Shown here in pieces: positions 1 through 12,976 of a stretch of DNA of 64,000 bases. A program made the position numbers and the translations under genes. Source of the DNA: Protula sp. h YS-2021 (lineage: Eukaryota; Annelida; Polychaeta; Sabellida; Serpulidae). Each line of letters starts with the position of its first letter. Position 1 is the first letter of the stretch. The notes beneath the pieces are model-generated. The model did no database searches. It worked only from the letters and a program-made list of their open reading frames with translations, and was not told the DNA's origin. The DNA lies in the NCBI GenBank assembly GCA_949752745.1, contig OX457024.1:105003190-105067189 (forward strand), read 5' to 3'.

Positions 1-2137
1 TTTTCGGTTGTATTGAAAAAGTGGCATTTAATAAATGCACCATTACATTTTGTGTCTAATATTTTGGATACTAATTCCACTTCGTATACCGATTCTTGCT
101 ATACTACATCATTTCGCCAATCTTCCCGTTTACACAATATTTTTAGTTAAATCTGTTGAACACTTCTAATAATTTGCCCATTACACTGATTCCCTAGGGA
201 TGACGTGCATTCCTGATTACACAGATTCCCTGTAACATATACAAAACAATGAAGTTATGCAATAAAAAACTTGGCATTCAAGCTATAAATCTGTTACTTT
301 CTTCAAATGATAATTTTAGCTGTAAAACTTTGATTAAGAAGACCACTTTATGATATCATATTTGAAGGGGTTGCTTGTATGCGACATAACACACGGCACT
401 ACAAAAGCTTGATTTGCTTTTGTGGCTTGTCTCGTGTATACAGACCGTTGTAAAGACAGCCACGCAACACCAAATGTAGCGGATGTAGGATTTTATAAAC
501 AAATTTCAGCCCATTCAAGGGACATAGCAATTATGTGTATGTGGCCATTAGCCATGCACAGTCATTCACTTTTGTTACACTGTAGCAAGCAAATAAGATC
601 AGCAGGAAGTTCCATATCGAGCAGTTGCATGGTGATTTATTTAACGAGCGATAGAATTTATTGATCCCAATCATCTGCAGAAAACAATTAAGACTAGACC
701 TTATTCGCAACTGAGTAGCGAAAATTCTACTTGATCCATCAAAACATGATTTTGAATATTTCGAATTTAAGAATTATTTTTAAATATTTATTAAAAACCA
801 TCCAAATTCCCAGCTGCAACAAATCTCCAATTAACACACCTTTAGAAATGATATATACCAGGGAGTATTCTGGTGTCGATGAGACGTCGATTTGAGGTGG
901 TGTCATTGACTCCGACCAAATCGTAACATTAAACCTAGTTGTAATTGGGTTATGATTGATAGCGACAACAGATCAACATCTTCGAAATAATGTTCAATAG
1001 ACATTGAAAAAAAAAACAACGATGGATAGACACTGATTTTGCTCCAAAAACAGTTTCGCAACATTAAATGTATTTGTAATTTGGTCGCGATTAATTGCTA
1101 CCATAGATCAACGTCTTTAACATCTTTTAGATAAAAGCACTGTTTAGATGTGACGTTGCTTTTCGAAAACTACACCTTTTCCGACGCTGAATTGACATCT
1201 TTGATGCAGCGTTAACTAAATTTCGAGAAAAAAATCAACGTCGCAGGGCAAATATAGGCAACTACAGCATTCACCCCCACTCCCAATTCTTACCATACCG
1301 GGATTGTTCCCATGTTGACTTACATATTTAAGGAAAACCCAAAATATTTCAATCACAATAACGTTATAAACATTAATATAACCTCATATTGTAACATTAT
1401 TGAAACAAATTTATGGATCTTTCTTCGCGTATATGAACCTTTATTTTATTATTTTTAAGTAACGGTCTGAAATTAACAGGTTGTCACACGTAAAACAAGA
1501 TGCTTTGTTAACTACATTAGGTCTTTATTTACTGAACTGAGAAGCTTAATTAAATGCGTGTAATTTCAAAGTACATCATACTTTAATACAATAACAAAAA
1601 TATTTTTTCGAATTTACATTTACCATAGTGCATACAAATACATATATATTCATGCCCTGTTTTATTTAAGAATTACAAATAGCACTTTTCTGTCAAAAAA
1701 GACATGAATTAAGGTTAAAAATCATGTCATATACGACATGTCGTCCAATTGAGTAATTATAAGACTTAGATAAATAAGAATACTGGGGACTTGGGTGTAC
1801 TGTAAAACTATATAAAACTTACCTAAATAAAAATATTGGGGACTTTTAAAGTTTGTTATATTCGGGATGTCGTTATGTTCGATATGTGTATGTATATAGC
1901 CCACTGGAAAACTATATAACTGAATTCTTAACTCTGGCCGTAATAATACACACTAAAGTCACCACAGGTGAGTCTTTAAAATAGCTTTAAACGTCATAAA
2001 ATATATTTTACGTATTCATATGCAGTAGAATGTAGCATCTATTATTACTGATACATTTCAAGCGTTCTACGTGTCTGTAATATTTAAAAGAGCCCTTTGT
2101 ACAAGTTGGCTATTTCAGAGCGTAAGTGTAGCTGCAC
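1..2137. other. Non-coding flank downstream of the acetyltransferase gene
   Basis: No coding region is visible here; the longest open frames are short and show no domain-like pattern. The stretch at about 880-1260 is rich in the word CAACGTC and its variants and resembles, in short words only, the block at about 25230-25980, so both may be diverged copies of one dispersed repeat. The remainder is AT-rich single-copy-looking DNA that may include the 3' UTR of the minus-strand gene ending at 2138. Confidence 0.4.
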
Positions 2138-2749
2138 TTACAGCTTTGATGTAAATTGCTTTTCGATTGCATCAATATCAATTTCTAAGATGCCCATGGA
2201 AGTCGTAGCAAAAGCGGATTCTTTAAACCGTTCTCCAAACATTGGTCGTAAAAATTCTTCCGCTGTTGCTACAGGAAGGTTTTGTGGGAAATGAAACATG
2301 AAGTTGAACTTTTCAAGGGGGTTTCGGCAAACCTCCATTAGTTTTTCCATTTGATGTAAGATGTGAGCCACCCATATATTTAATGTTGGAACTCCGTAGT
2401 ATTTGATATCTATTTTTCTTGTATTAACTTCAAGACAGGGTATAGTATTGGTGAAAGAAACACCATTGAATGAATCTCCATCCATTGCCGAGAACGAGAA
2501 AAGCACACTTGACTGCTGAGCTACCAGTCTTAAGTTGTTTTCATCAATTTTCCTTGGACGCCAGTTATCATAATGTGAAACATAGTCCCCTTCGTTTGTC
2601 AGGAACTTCAGAGCTTTCTCGTTAGCCAGTGTTGCTATGGTATCTTGCAGACTCATTTCTATAGGTTTCAGTGTCGATTTCAGCAATTTCCGAAGCTTTC
2701 CGATCTCTTGTCTAAGTCTCGTCTGAGACACTTTATACGCCAGAATATT
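2138..2749 (-). CDS. N-acetyltransferase (NAT16/HISAT-like), exon 3 of 3, C-terminal domain
   Basis: This terminal exon carries the C-terminal domain (203 codons plus stop) of the gene beginning at 12976. A clear minus-strand acceptor (TTTGTTGCAG) sits just before AATATTCTG, and phase 0 matches the end of exon 2, giving ...IVQKW|NILAYK.... Visible landmarks are a helical stretch SQTRLRQEIGKLRKLL, the motif NWRPRKIDENNLRLVA, a RKIDIKYYGVPTLNIW segment followed by HILHQMEKLME, and the end ILEIDIDAIEKQF. This order (nW.P....eNL, then iDI.G, then a helix with H...qle) is what I associate with the C-terminal half of NAT16/histidine N-acetyltransferase-like proteins. The assignment is from recall of the family pattern, without a search. 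Confidence 0.8.
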   Translation of the reverse strand, partial: NILAYKVSQTRLRQEIGKLRKLLKSTLKPIEMSLQDTIATLANEKALKFLTNEGDYVSHYDNWRPRKIDENNLRLVAQQSSVLFSFSAMDGDSFNGVSFTNTIPCLEVNTRKIDIKYYGVPTLNIWVAHILHQMEKLMEVCRNPLEKFNFMFHFPQNLPVATAEEFLRPMFGERFKESAFATTSMGILEIDIDAIEKQFTSKL

Positions 2750-3932
2750 CTGCAACAAAGGTACCGTGTGTCGTTCGAGATGAGACCATACAACAGGTTA
2801 ATATCTATAAATGCAAATGTGAACAAAAATTAAGTTAATTTGCATGAGTTTCTCCATAGACCACGAAGAGAAATAGCCTTTGTTGGACCAATCTGAAATT
2901 TTCCCGCTAAGAAGTGTATCATATATTATTTAATATATTATATCGTTAAATGTGGCAGCAATGAATGCTAGGAACTGAAAACAAAAGTAAGTTGTAATTA
3001 TAACCACATAACATAATAATTACAATTCGTTTTTGACAAAAATTACACACGATATAATATGTGGATGCAAAATAAAACAAACGATACTTAAATCAGATAC
3101 CTATAAAGGCTTTATATGAAAAATCAATATTTTCGGAACTGAAAAATGAAAATAAACCATTCAAAGACTCTGGCTTTGTATAAAAACGTTTACCACAATT
3201 TGTGGACAATATTCCACTAAATTAAATTCAAAGATGCAAAAACTATTCATCTATTTGAGAAACAATTTATAACCGTTCAGCGTCACGCTAAAGTGTGACT
3301 ATTTTATAACACTTAAGAAATCCTATAAATTAGAAATCCTATAAAAAGTAAGTGCCATAATTAATTCCCTTACTTATTAATGAGCAATTTAAGCAACATT
3401 AAATGCCCTTATTAATGCAAACATTGGCGATATATATAAAGGTTTCAAACTGAATGCTGTATAAATTTAAGCAAATGAAACGAAATAATAATTTAAAAAT
3501 TAAAAAAAAACAATAGAATATATCTGTTTTATAACAATGCATAATATCATTGTCCCCATTTGGAAAGCTAAGCGATAAATGATCGCCGAGGTTTAGTGTA
3601 ATTGTTGTGAAAATCAAACATGTGTAATAAATCGAAGTATCATTTTCAGGCGGGAGAATTTACAAAGGAAATCAAGGGTAGTAGAAAGAACATTTACAAA
3701 TCTTTTCTATATTTCAGTAAATTAATCTTATCTTTTACTTGGCAAAAGCTAACGTTTGCTTCCCTCCTCCTTAAGGTGGCATTTTCTTTACTGTTTTCCC
3801 TTATCAAATGGTTTTCTACAAGTGTAGGCGAACGATGTAAATAAACATCGGTTATTGTGCCTTCTTGGATCAAACTCATAATTCCTAAGGTCTGAGAGAC
3901 AGAGTAACATCACCTGACCCACATTCCTTTTA

Positions 3933-3984
<52 letters not shown>

Positions 3985-3985
3985 G
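3933..3985. repeat. (TTA)n microsatellite, tail of the LINE
   Basis: An almost perfect run of TTA units with one TTG interruption near the end. It is the (TAA)n tail of the minus-strand LINE copy. Confidence 0.9.
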
Positions 3986-4139
3986 TTATACGTAATACTT
4001 TAATAGCGCACATATCAAGTGTTTATGGCGCTTTACAGTACTGTTAGTAAAAGGAATATAGTGCTCTAAAATCCTATAGCGATATAATAATTCTGTCGAT
4101 AATACTGATGATGTTAAAATTTATCCGCAAACTTCAATA

Positions 4140-5108
4140 GAAAGGTGTGTCTTCAGATGTTTCTTGAAGGTTACCAAGCAGTTTATACCACGAAGTGACT
4201 TAGGTAAACTGTTTCACAACCGAGGAGCTACCACACTAAAAGAGCGATCTCCAGCAAACTTAAGATTTGATTTCTGCTGTACTAAAATAGGTCCATTTTC
4301 ATTAAAGCGAGTCAATCTGACGGGTTTATGCAACTGAATGAGTTCCTGTATATAAACTGGAGCCATATTATACCTGGCTTTGAATGTCCACAACAGGATT
4401 TTATACTTAATCCATGAGCGTAAGGGGCAACCAACGCAGCGATTTCAGCGTATCCATAATATTTTCAGTTCTTTTTAATCCAGTAATAGGTCTCGCTGCG
4501 CTGTTTTGTAGACGTTGGAGCTAGTCCAAACTTGTCTCTGGTATACCACACAAAAATGCGTTTGCATAATCCATACGCGAAAAAATCGTGGCATGTACAA
4601 GTTTTTTTGTTGCAGAGTCTGTTAAATATCGGCGCAGTCTGTACAACTAGCGGAGATGAAAGTAGCCACATTTTACTACTTCATTTACATGCGAATGCAT
4701 TTTAAATTCTGCATCGAATTGGGCACCTGAATTGCGAACTTGATTTTTTGCTGCGAATCATCAGCAAACAGAACCTCACACAGCCGTAATAGGTCACCAA
4801 GTTCACAGGTGTAATATGTATACATGCGAGGTCCCATACCAGATCCTTGTGGAAATCCGGTTTCTAGTGGCACTGGATCAGATAGTGCATCGTCGATTTT
4901 TACTTAATGAGTTCGTTCAGAAACCAGTCCAGAGCTTTTCTAGTTATGTGAAAATCGCGTTTGAGTCGATTCAATGATATGTCATGGTTACAAGTGTCGA
5001 ATGTGGCGTGGACCGGTCTCATTTTCCATTGTAAAAGATGCTTTTGGGACTTTTTGATACTTTCATATACGCGGTCGTTGAATGCCAAAGAACTTAGCAT
5101 TGGAAAAC
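4140..5108 (-). pseudogene. Reverse transcriptase remnant of the LINE
   Basis: Several broken frames carry recognisable RT blocks in the correct order. The first is ATFDTCNHDISLNRLK (normally AFDTVDH), followed by ALDWFLNEL. The second is TGFPQGSGMGP (PQGS.LGP block), followed by LFADDSQ, a degraded catalytic YADD box with F for Y. The third, near 4480-4510, reads LQNSAARPITG-like. The fourth, at 4140-4400, reads like the thumb/C-terminal region: YKILLWTFKARYNMAP, a RSFSVVAPRL segment whose following Trp codon is a stop, and SLPKSLRG. It cannot encode a working enzyme. Confidence 0.8.
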
Positions 5109-5133
5109 AGAGCACTGACATTGGAGTAAGCAA

Positions 5134-7512
5134 TAATTCAGTGTTTCTCGGTTATTCTCCACCAGTCATCAAGAGTCATCTTTACCTGGAGCATTATCAA
5201 TCTGACTGTAATGTGTTTGGTGTCCGATTTGGTGTTGTAAACATACAGGCCAATGAAATGCACTGCCCAACTATGCAGAGGTATCGAAGTGGAATGGAAG
5301 CTCCACGTTCCATTTCCCCAACCCAGTGACAGCCAATGTAGGTATAGCTAAGCGGACAGACGAATGTGGATACCCCCGTGCGGATATCACCACCAGGCTA
5401 TTCCCCGTCCTTGGATAGTGTTGCCCCAACCCTTCAGACGTGTGACAAGCACAGGATTACAGAGAGCACAGTACATTGTGAGAATGTGAGAGAACAACAC
5501 CTGCATGGATTGTGAGCATCTGTTAACTATTGAAACAAATTGCCTCAAGAATCAGCGCCGTAAGGGGTTGCGTAGAAACTGCACGCGCCAGAAACAACCG
5601 ATCAGTGTCTCCCGAGACTATGGCAGAACCTGACACTGAGGGAAAAGAGGAGCTAATGGAGGCGCAGTTTTCATGGCAATCATCGTTTCGCCGTCAAGGG
5701 TGACAATGTGACAGTTTAAAGAATGAGTCCAGACAACTCAACTGTGATGGTGCGACCTCTCCAGATCAGGCTTCGGTAAAGCGATGGCAGCAATGAGAGT
5801 ATAACCCCCCTTCCCAAGCGGTATCGTCAGGTAGGGAGGCTTAGTCGTTTGGTCTTTAGGAGGACTCAGACGAGGGGAAAGAGCCCTCTTGCCCAGGTTC
5901 AATGGGGAAAGAGTGGGCTCTGAAGAAGAGTTTCAAGATGGGAAATGGCGGCACTTACTCACCACATCAGGGTTATGGACGATGTACGCTCTCCGAAAAT
6001 CCGGCAATAATTCTGGTAGTATCGGGGATTTGAGGGGAGGCAGCGGCGGGGAAGAGTTTGATTCTCACTCGATCACTCCCATCTTGCCGTCGGCGGCGGA
6101 GTCAGCTCATGTGTCAGCGAAAGACTTTTCTATGAGGGGCGCTGCCAAGGGAATCACACGCCTGGCGATATAAGAAATTGGAAATCCGTTTGCAGAATAA
6201 GATGAGTCTTCCATTAGGCTTATGCTATAGTACAAGGCTCCAGAGCAAGAGCTGTCAATGTGACGGCAATGCAGAGAGAGAGAAAGAGAGAGACAGGTTC
6301 AGCGGATCGATGGGTGAAGGCAAGGTCATGGTAGGCGCCACCCATTTAAGCAATTAGGGGTCAACTCGGTATTATACAGAACTGCTGTAAGAATGAGGAT
6401 CACGCCCTACAAAATATAATCCAGTATAATATAGTCTACACAGAAAATGCCAAACTCAGTCGGGTATTTCTGGTGCCCACACGAACTGGGGGATGGAGAA
6501 TATATTGGTAATAGATTTGCCAGATTTACAACTTTCAAATGGATTTTGCACAGGTGATAAAAGAAATGCTACAACTGGGCAGTTGGGGGACATCAATAAA
6601 CCTACCAGACGCCTATCTACACATCCCTGTAAACCCGAAATATCGCAAATATCTCGTTCAGTCTTTCAACTGCCCCTTATCCCATGGAGGCTCAGACTAG
6701 ACCCTTTTTTAATAATACATGTTATGTTAAAGTCTATCGGTCTCAATGAAATAGTTTTTTTACCTGGCGTTAGAATCAAAACTTGAGGCATTCCCAGGGA
6801 CTGTATTTGATTTTCTTCACCTCAACTTCACCTCAGACCATAGGCAATAGAGAAGTGCAAGACATTCTATGTATATATTTTTGGTCTTCTCACAATACTT
6901 TTATTTAATTCTAATTAAAAGAATTTACTCAAAACAAATGAACAGAACTGTATTCAGTTGGCTCATTTGTTGCTATTATTTCTAATCCTGGTTGTTACAG
7001 CAAGCACTACAACCGTAGCCAGAGAAGCGTAATGTCTAGCATGCGAGGGCGTAGCTTCAAACAGTCCTTCAAAGCCAAGGGCAGAGGAGGGGAACAGTAC
7101 CAAGGCAACTTATCCTTTACAAGTGTATGACTGCGATATTTTCTTCAGCTGTAGTCTCTGGGAAGTGCATGGTCATGAACTCACTAAGCTGTGATGCAGT
7201 TTAGAGAGGTGATAAATCTGGCTGTATTACCCTGCTCCACAATTTGTCGAGTTTTGGTGCTTTTTGTAACTGTTATTGTTACTACTCAGAGATGCGTTGA
7301 CTGAGTGAGAATGCAATTAACTTGCCTGTGATTTTGACCACATTTATGAATTTTGTATTGTTCTCAGCTGTGTTTTAGGTGTCATCTCTTGCACTGCCAC
7401 GTAGAGCTGGGCTAATTTTGGTACTGTCTGTATGCACGTCTGTCGAGTATGCACTTTGGTTTTGTTCCTTTTTTGAAAGGGGAGCGGATTTTTACAAAGC
7501 GAAAGAAAGAGA

Positions 7513-7546
<34 letters not shown>

Positions 7547-8169
7547 CAGAGAGAGAGAGATGGGTAGAGCCTTTCCGGGGATGGCTCTTCCCAGATGGGT
7601 ATACCCATTAGCCATAATTGCTCTCGTGGGTAAAACCAAACTGGTAATTGGCTCCACTTATATGGTCGGAACCACGTTCACAGGAACCTTCTGGTATGGT
7701 TCTATCCAAGTGGGTATACATACTCTTTCTTTTTTATGTGAGCATATGCTTGGTGTGTTGTTTTGTTAAGAAAATATTAAAAGCCTCGAAAATACTTTGA
7801 TGTTTTTCATTTACTCTCGTGCAATACATCTCTCAGTAAAAGTAGAGTGCGTAATGAAGGAACCTTTCTTATCTCAATAGCCCTCTGCTTGGGTGATGCC
7901 TGTTAGACTCGAGGACTTCTGGTTTGACAAAATAAGGCAATCTAGACTATGTTTATTTACATCGTCCTCCCACACCTGTAGAAAAGTCCCATTAATAATT
8001 TATGCGCCGATTTCCGTAAAAAAGAGAGATCTCGCTAAAGGTTGAGAACGCGAACTATGCTTTCACTCTTTAAAAGCCTTTTTAATGAATTGACAGGTTT
8101 CAATTGTTAAATATTGTAAAATTTTAAATGTTAAAACTAAATGTTGAAAAATGAACTTGAATATCTTAC
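5134..8169. other. Intron 2 of the acetyltransferase gene, 5' part
   Basis: I see no exon here. Short purine-rich GA runs occur near 6270-6295, and a longer run is listed separately. The block at 5340-6330 is relatively G-rich and looks like old repeat DNA, but I cannot assign it to a family. Confidence 0.5.
7500..7561. repeat. (GA)n microsatellite
   Basis: A run of AG dinucleotides interrupted by ACAG units. It gives spurious Arg/Glu-rich and Ser/Leu-rich frames on the two strands. Confidence 0.9.
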
Positions 8170-8397
8170 CCATTTTTGCACAATTTTTGAATGGGGAATA
8201 AGAGTCATGTTCTTATAGCCCGGATTGAAAAGAATACCCAATCCAATTTTGGGGCGTTGAAGCCGCTTAGTGGCCCACGGTTGCGTGTTGGCAATCATAG
8301 CTCGAATTATTCCCATTCCCAGATGTGCTTTGGAGACCCTACCGGCATAAAGCACGCAGCTGTTCTTGTCCGTAAATTCCACGCAGCCAAAGCCAAC
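8170..8397 (-). CDS. N-acetyltransferase (NAT16/HISAT-like), exon 2 of 3, acetyl-CoA binding part
   Basis: This is a 76-codon exon bounded on the minus strand by acceptor CGCCTTTTCAG and donor TGG|GTAAGA; both ends are phase 0. It starts VGFGCVEFTDKNSCVL (two GNAT beta strands), continues AGRVSKAHLGMGIIRAM (strand beta4 plus the acetyl-CoA pyrophosphate loop) and ends PHSKIVQKW. The GNAT loop is normally R/Q-x-x-G-x-G/A; here the Arg position is Leu and the last position is Ile (LGMGII), so the cofactor loop is diverged. The join to exon 1 gives INGEI|VGFGCVEF, a natural GNAT strand-turn-strand. Whether the enzyme is active cannot be told from sequence. Confidence 0.82.
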
Positions 8398-9179
8398 CTG
8401 AAAAGGCGAGGAAATTTCATCTCAGTATTTCAAACAATTTTTGCACCACGCAAAACGTTTCAATAGTGGTTCGGAAAGGAACGGAAAGTAAAGGACGATT
8501 AATCAAGAGAGAATGTGCAATGTAGTGATTGTAATTTAAATTGTTTTATGTTGTACATTTTGCCTAATAACAACCAAAGAAGGACAAGGACAAGGGATTT
8601 TGCGAAATAGAGAAAGGTAATTTTAGTGATATGACTCTTGGAATTGATGCATATTAGTGGAATTTGAGGGACAAATTTCATTTCTGAATATTGCGTTCTT
8701 TTATTTGTTTTTCAGTTCAGAGAACGATGCTTGTGTTTCTGCTGTAGCAAATGGCAAAATGCATGGTGTCCAAATACCGTCAAAGGCTTTTGTGACATCA
8801 CATTTCTTTGGCAACAATTTCTATAAAGTGACCAGGTGAATTTATATGTTTAGATCTTTTCATGAATACTACAAAATAATACCGGGTTTGAAATAGTTAT
8901 TGTATTTTAAAATTATGATACCTTAGTATATCATACTTAGTATGCTTAGTATACTCATTAGTATGTGATATTCAAGATATTTAATAACCGTACGAAGATG
9001 TTTATATCACAAGGTAAATATATAAAGATGTTTGATATCACAAACTAAGAGATATATGTTATGTAACAAGATAAAGATATAGAGATATTTTTGTTATCAT
9101 AATCCAATGAATTGATTGTTTTAAAATTTTCATGGGACATTGCTATTAATTTATCTACCAAAGTGACAGGAAAGACGTA

Positions 9180-9400
9180 AATTAATAAGGCAGATAAAGA
9201 CAGTAACAGATGATACAGGCAAACACAGGTGATATAAACAGACATACGTAAAACAGAAAGAGGCAAGTAATACAGACAGACGCTGATATAACAGGCATAC
9301 GCTGATAATAATACAGACATACGAATGTAATACGCATATAATACAGGCATACAAAAATAACGCAGTCAAACGCAGTTAATAAGTCAGACACAGGTGACAA
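9180..9400. repeat. Degenerate tandem repeat (ACAGACATACG-like units)
   Basis: Roughly 20-bp degenerate units with the words ATACAGACATACG and ACAGGTGATA recur about ten times. The unit length drifts, so this is an eroded minisatellite inside intron 1 of the acetyltransferase gene. Confidence 0.6.
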
Positions 9401-10019
9401 AGGAGTAGAGAGAAAATGCAGCATATGAAAACACCTCCGGTTCTGGTTGCGGTTATCAGCATTTCCGATTTAAAGGTAATAAAAAAGGAAAGATGTACTC
9501 AAAGAACACATGTTCTTCCTTCGCTCTCTCCAAGCAGGTTCGTCAGATGTCTACTTTTTACCTTCCCTTCAGGCACGTTCGTCACTTGTACTTTCGTCAC
9601 CCATTCCCTCCTCACTGCATCCCAAATTAGTACATTACGTACAGTGACGTCACATAAAAGCTGAGTGAGTCATGTTGCACATTTGTCGACAAATAAAATG
9701 CGATATCTCTCTCCAAATAACAAGAGAGGTATATAAGAAACAGAAGAGAGAAAGTTAGGCATTGTTCAACATGAATAGTCAACGCAATCAGCCAAGCTTT
9801 CTAAATAGATTTTGCTGCGATGGGCTGCGGTGGTATAGTTATACTTAAGTGTGCTGGGACTTGGACTGCACAGACTGTGGCTGATGTAGAGCCACACTGA
9901 AAAAATGTGGGATATCTGAATCTTCATCCCTTCAAGTGTGCAGACCGCCCCTGCCCAAATATAGGAATACTAGAAGCGCCAATGCAGATGTACATTTCAG
10001 GAAGCAATAATTAAATATC

Positions 10020-10180
10020 AGTTTAGCAGATTCGTAATGACGCAGCAGATATATAATGAGGTAACAAATTTGTAGCAACGCAGCAGATTTATAATGACGT
10101 AGTAAATTTTTAATAACACAGTAGATTTATAATGAAGTAGCAATTATTAATGACGTAACAGATTTATAATGACGTATATA
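10020..10180. repeat. Degenerate ~20-bp tandem repeat
   Basis: The words AATGACGTAGCAGATTTAT and AATGACGTAACAGATTTAT alternate with deletions through about eight units. It is an old AT-rich minisatellite in the same intron. Confidence 0.7.
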
Positions 10181-11142
10181 TTCTATAACCCGTTCACAGC
10201 TATAGGCCTTATTTGACTTGTTAGGAACATTTGAAGATTCTTTTGATGATAATGTCAATCAGAGATCTTCAAAAACAAGTAATTTTCACTAGTGTTACAG
10301 ACTTAACAACCAATTTAGAAACAAGCAATCACAGAAAAGCAGCAACTGGTTTCATATATAGCAGTCAAATTCTTAATTATTTAACGAGTGCGAGAAATTT
10401 GACCAGTCTAATCTACAGAAACAAGATCTGACCCTTACAAGAAACAGAAACAAGAACTGGACTAGATAATTGGCCGCAGAATGGTCCACTTGAATAAAGC
10501 ACAGAAGAAAATCATGTCTTTCACTGTCAAGCAGGTACATGTTGTGTATCATCCTGTAGGCCCAGTGGATTCGAAAATAACCTTTTTGAGATAATGGTCA
10601 TTGGTTATTTTACCTTGACGATCGATTTCACCAAGGTACTTTTTGCATTCATTTATATAGGCCGAAAGGATAAAAAACGAGATCCAAACCTGCCTATTTC
10701 TAAGTGTTTTTGATACTTTCTGTTTTTTTACTTGAACAAGATCACGATCAGTGTGGCAACTCTCATGTAACATAGAAGACCATGAGGTCCAAACCTCTAA
10801 CCGTTTTCTAGATAAATCGTCATATCGCTATAGTTTTCGAGGTACAAAGGTGATGTTCGGCCTTGGCGTCAAGATGATGATTCAGATCGCGAGATTACTC
10901 CCTATTTGAAGTGGATATGAGCGGGGACTTAAGCCTTTGTTTTCGTGATAAACAAGGGCTTAAAATATTTTTTCCTCAGTTTGACCTTGACTTTTGAGGT
11001 CAAGGTTAACGAGATTTGCGGATAAGATAAGATCTTCTTACCTGTGTCAAAACATACCATGAGAGAAGTTTTCTCGAACCATTTTGAGTAAAAATAGTTT
11101 TGATTACAATTTGACCATGACCTTTCTTTCAGGTTTCCTTAT

Positions 11143-11300
<158 letters not shown>

Positions 11301-11899
11301 AGCTTTCATCTACGTCAAATAGCCTGTGAGGAGTTTTCTTTAAACCGGTCAGACGGAAAAGGGAATAAACCTAAGGAAAGTCTATGGAAGTGTCCCTTTC
11401 TTTTAAACTATGTTTCTAAATAGAAAAAATCAATAAAAACAAGTTTTGTACCAAACAGTAACAAATTTACATTATGAAAGTATATGCAAATGGGTATGTT
11501 TTCCAGCTACTCCTCCTACGCTATTTAACGTAGGGAGATGGGCACATAGATGATGAGACGTCGTGAAATCCGCATTTTTTAACGTTGAGCTTCAAGGGCA
11601 AGATCAAATTGATATCAAAGTATTTTTACATCAAAACGGTGCCTAAAAAGCTCATTTTTTACCTGGACTCTAAGTTTAAGGTCATAATTGTGGTCAAAAT
11701 ATTTTAAAAATCACTATTTTTTACGAAAAGGTTCTAGAAACAGCCCGAGAATCCTTGTTTGAACACGTATTAAATTTTTGAAATGAGTAACCTCGCGATC
11801 TCGACGTTCAGGGTTAAGATGAAATCTCATCTGACCTTTGTAAAAGGCGTTAGGATTTATTTTCACATTATTTTCGGCTCTTTGAGCCCAAAAGACACT

Positions 11900-12530
11900 T
11901 TGTAAGAGAACTCGGTGACCTGGATCTTCTCGGTCAAGTCAAGGTCAAAAACCAAGAGATGACCATTATCTAGAAAACGGTTAGAGATAGAACGGTTTGG
12001 AACTCATTTTCGACCCTTTTGCCTTGACAGACGTTATATAAGAAGTACCTCGTTGACTTCAACCTCTCGGTCATATTCAAGGTCAAAACCATGAAGGTGA
12101 CCATTATCTTCGGATAGAGATAGAGAGATATTCTGAGCGTATTTTTCGACCCTTTGCACCTAAGAGCCATTATTTAAGAAGTACTTCAGTGACCTTAACC
12201 TCCTCGGCCATGGTAAAGGTAAATAACCGTAAGCTGACCATTATCTCGAAAATGGGTAAAGATTTTGAGCTTATTTGAGCTTATTTTGAGCAACGTTGAG
12301 GTTATTTTTTCATTTGGGACTTAAAGGCGTGATATAAGATGTACTTCGACCTCTTTGATCATGGTGAAGATCAGGAGAAGTAGTCCGACCTCCTCGATCA
12401 TCGTGAAGGTCAGAAATTGGAAGTTAACCATTGTCTCAGAGAGAGTTCGAGAGCGATTTTGAGCTTATTTTCGACCGTAACATCCTTGATTTAAGAGGTA
12501 CCTCGATGACTGCTGCTCTTCTCGGTCATA
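11900..12530 (-). repeat. Tandem units of the 'CCGTTTTCGAGATAATGG' dispersed repeat
   Basis: Units of very roughly 110-150 bp contain, on the minus strand, AACCGTTTTCGAGATAATGG-like words, a CTTGACC/GACCTTGAC block and ACGTCTTATATAA-like text. The same vocabulary occurs in the opposite orientation at 47330-47830, 58060-58440 and 59185-59670, with a fragment near 50275-50350. It is an abundant dispersed repeat of unknown class with no coding content. A weaker flank extends toward 10780. Confidence 0.7.
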
Positions 12531-12793
12531 ATATAAAACATACATTTTCTCTTGTGGTTTTTGCATATGGGCCATTCCTCCATTTTAATACTATTTTCTC
12601 TTTAATTTTCACAATTTAGAATTAAGTTTAAATTTTTATGATTTTCAAGTCAAAATAGATTTTTATGCAAGTGTAGGTGTAATTCCCACTTGGGAAGTTA
12701 AATGGCCCTTTTGATTAATTACATGATTTCATAGGCTATTCAGTTTTACAGCCTTGTCATTTTCATTCCATTGTACACAAAAATTTAACTTAC

Positions 12794-12976
12794 TATTTCT
12801 CCGTTAATTTTTGCTATTATCATCCTTGCACGTGGGTTGTGTAGAATGGCCTTGAACATTGCAGGCACATAATCAAAGCCGCCATAGATATTTCTGTTTA
12901 TATTCAAAACACCTGTAAAATCGTCACAGGTTCCTGTTTGTGTTGTTATATTCGCTTCTTTCTCACCTTTATCCAT
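12794..12976 (-). CDS. N-acetyltransferase (NAT16/HISAT-like), exon 1 of 3, N-terminus
   Basis: This is the first coding exon (61 codons) of a minus-strand gene continuing at 8397 and 2749, about 340 aa in all, close to the length of NAT16-type proteins. The product would be a GNAT-fold enzyme transferring acetyl from acetyl-CoA to a small amine or amino acid; histidine alpha-N-acetylation is the best-known activity in this family, but the substrate here is unknown. Evidence: NIYGGFDYVPAMFKAILHNP matches the family's characteristic 'iyGG.DYlP..y...l.dp' segment, followed by the strand RMIIAKINGEI. The donor is ATA|GTAAGT, phase 0. I chose the ATG at 12976; the frame stays open upstream with another ATG near 13024, so the N-terminus could be longer. 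The introns are about 4.4 and 5.4 kb. Confidence 0.8.

Larger units (their letters stand above)
3932..5133 (-). mobile_element. Degenerate non-LTR retrotransposon (CR1/L2-like LINE), 3' part
   Basis: Read on the minus strand, this is the 3' half of a LINE: reverse-transcriptase remnants, then a 3' UTR with the phrases GTAAAGCGCCAT and TGTGCGCTATTAAAG, then a long (TAA)n tail at the low-coordinate end. A short 3' UTR with that kind of ending and a microsatellite tail is typical of CR1/L2-type elements. It is 5'-truncated and lies inside intron 2 of the acetyltransferase gene, on the same strand as the gene. Stops and frame changes make it inactive. Confidence 0.8.

Noticed and set aside
5889..6173. 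94-codon plus frame in intron 2
   Set aside because: No domain pattern, no splice context, and it lies in G-rich repeat-like DNA.
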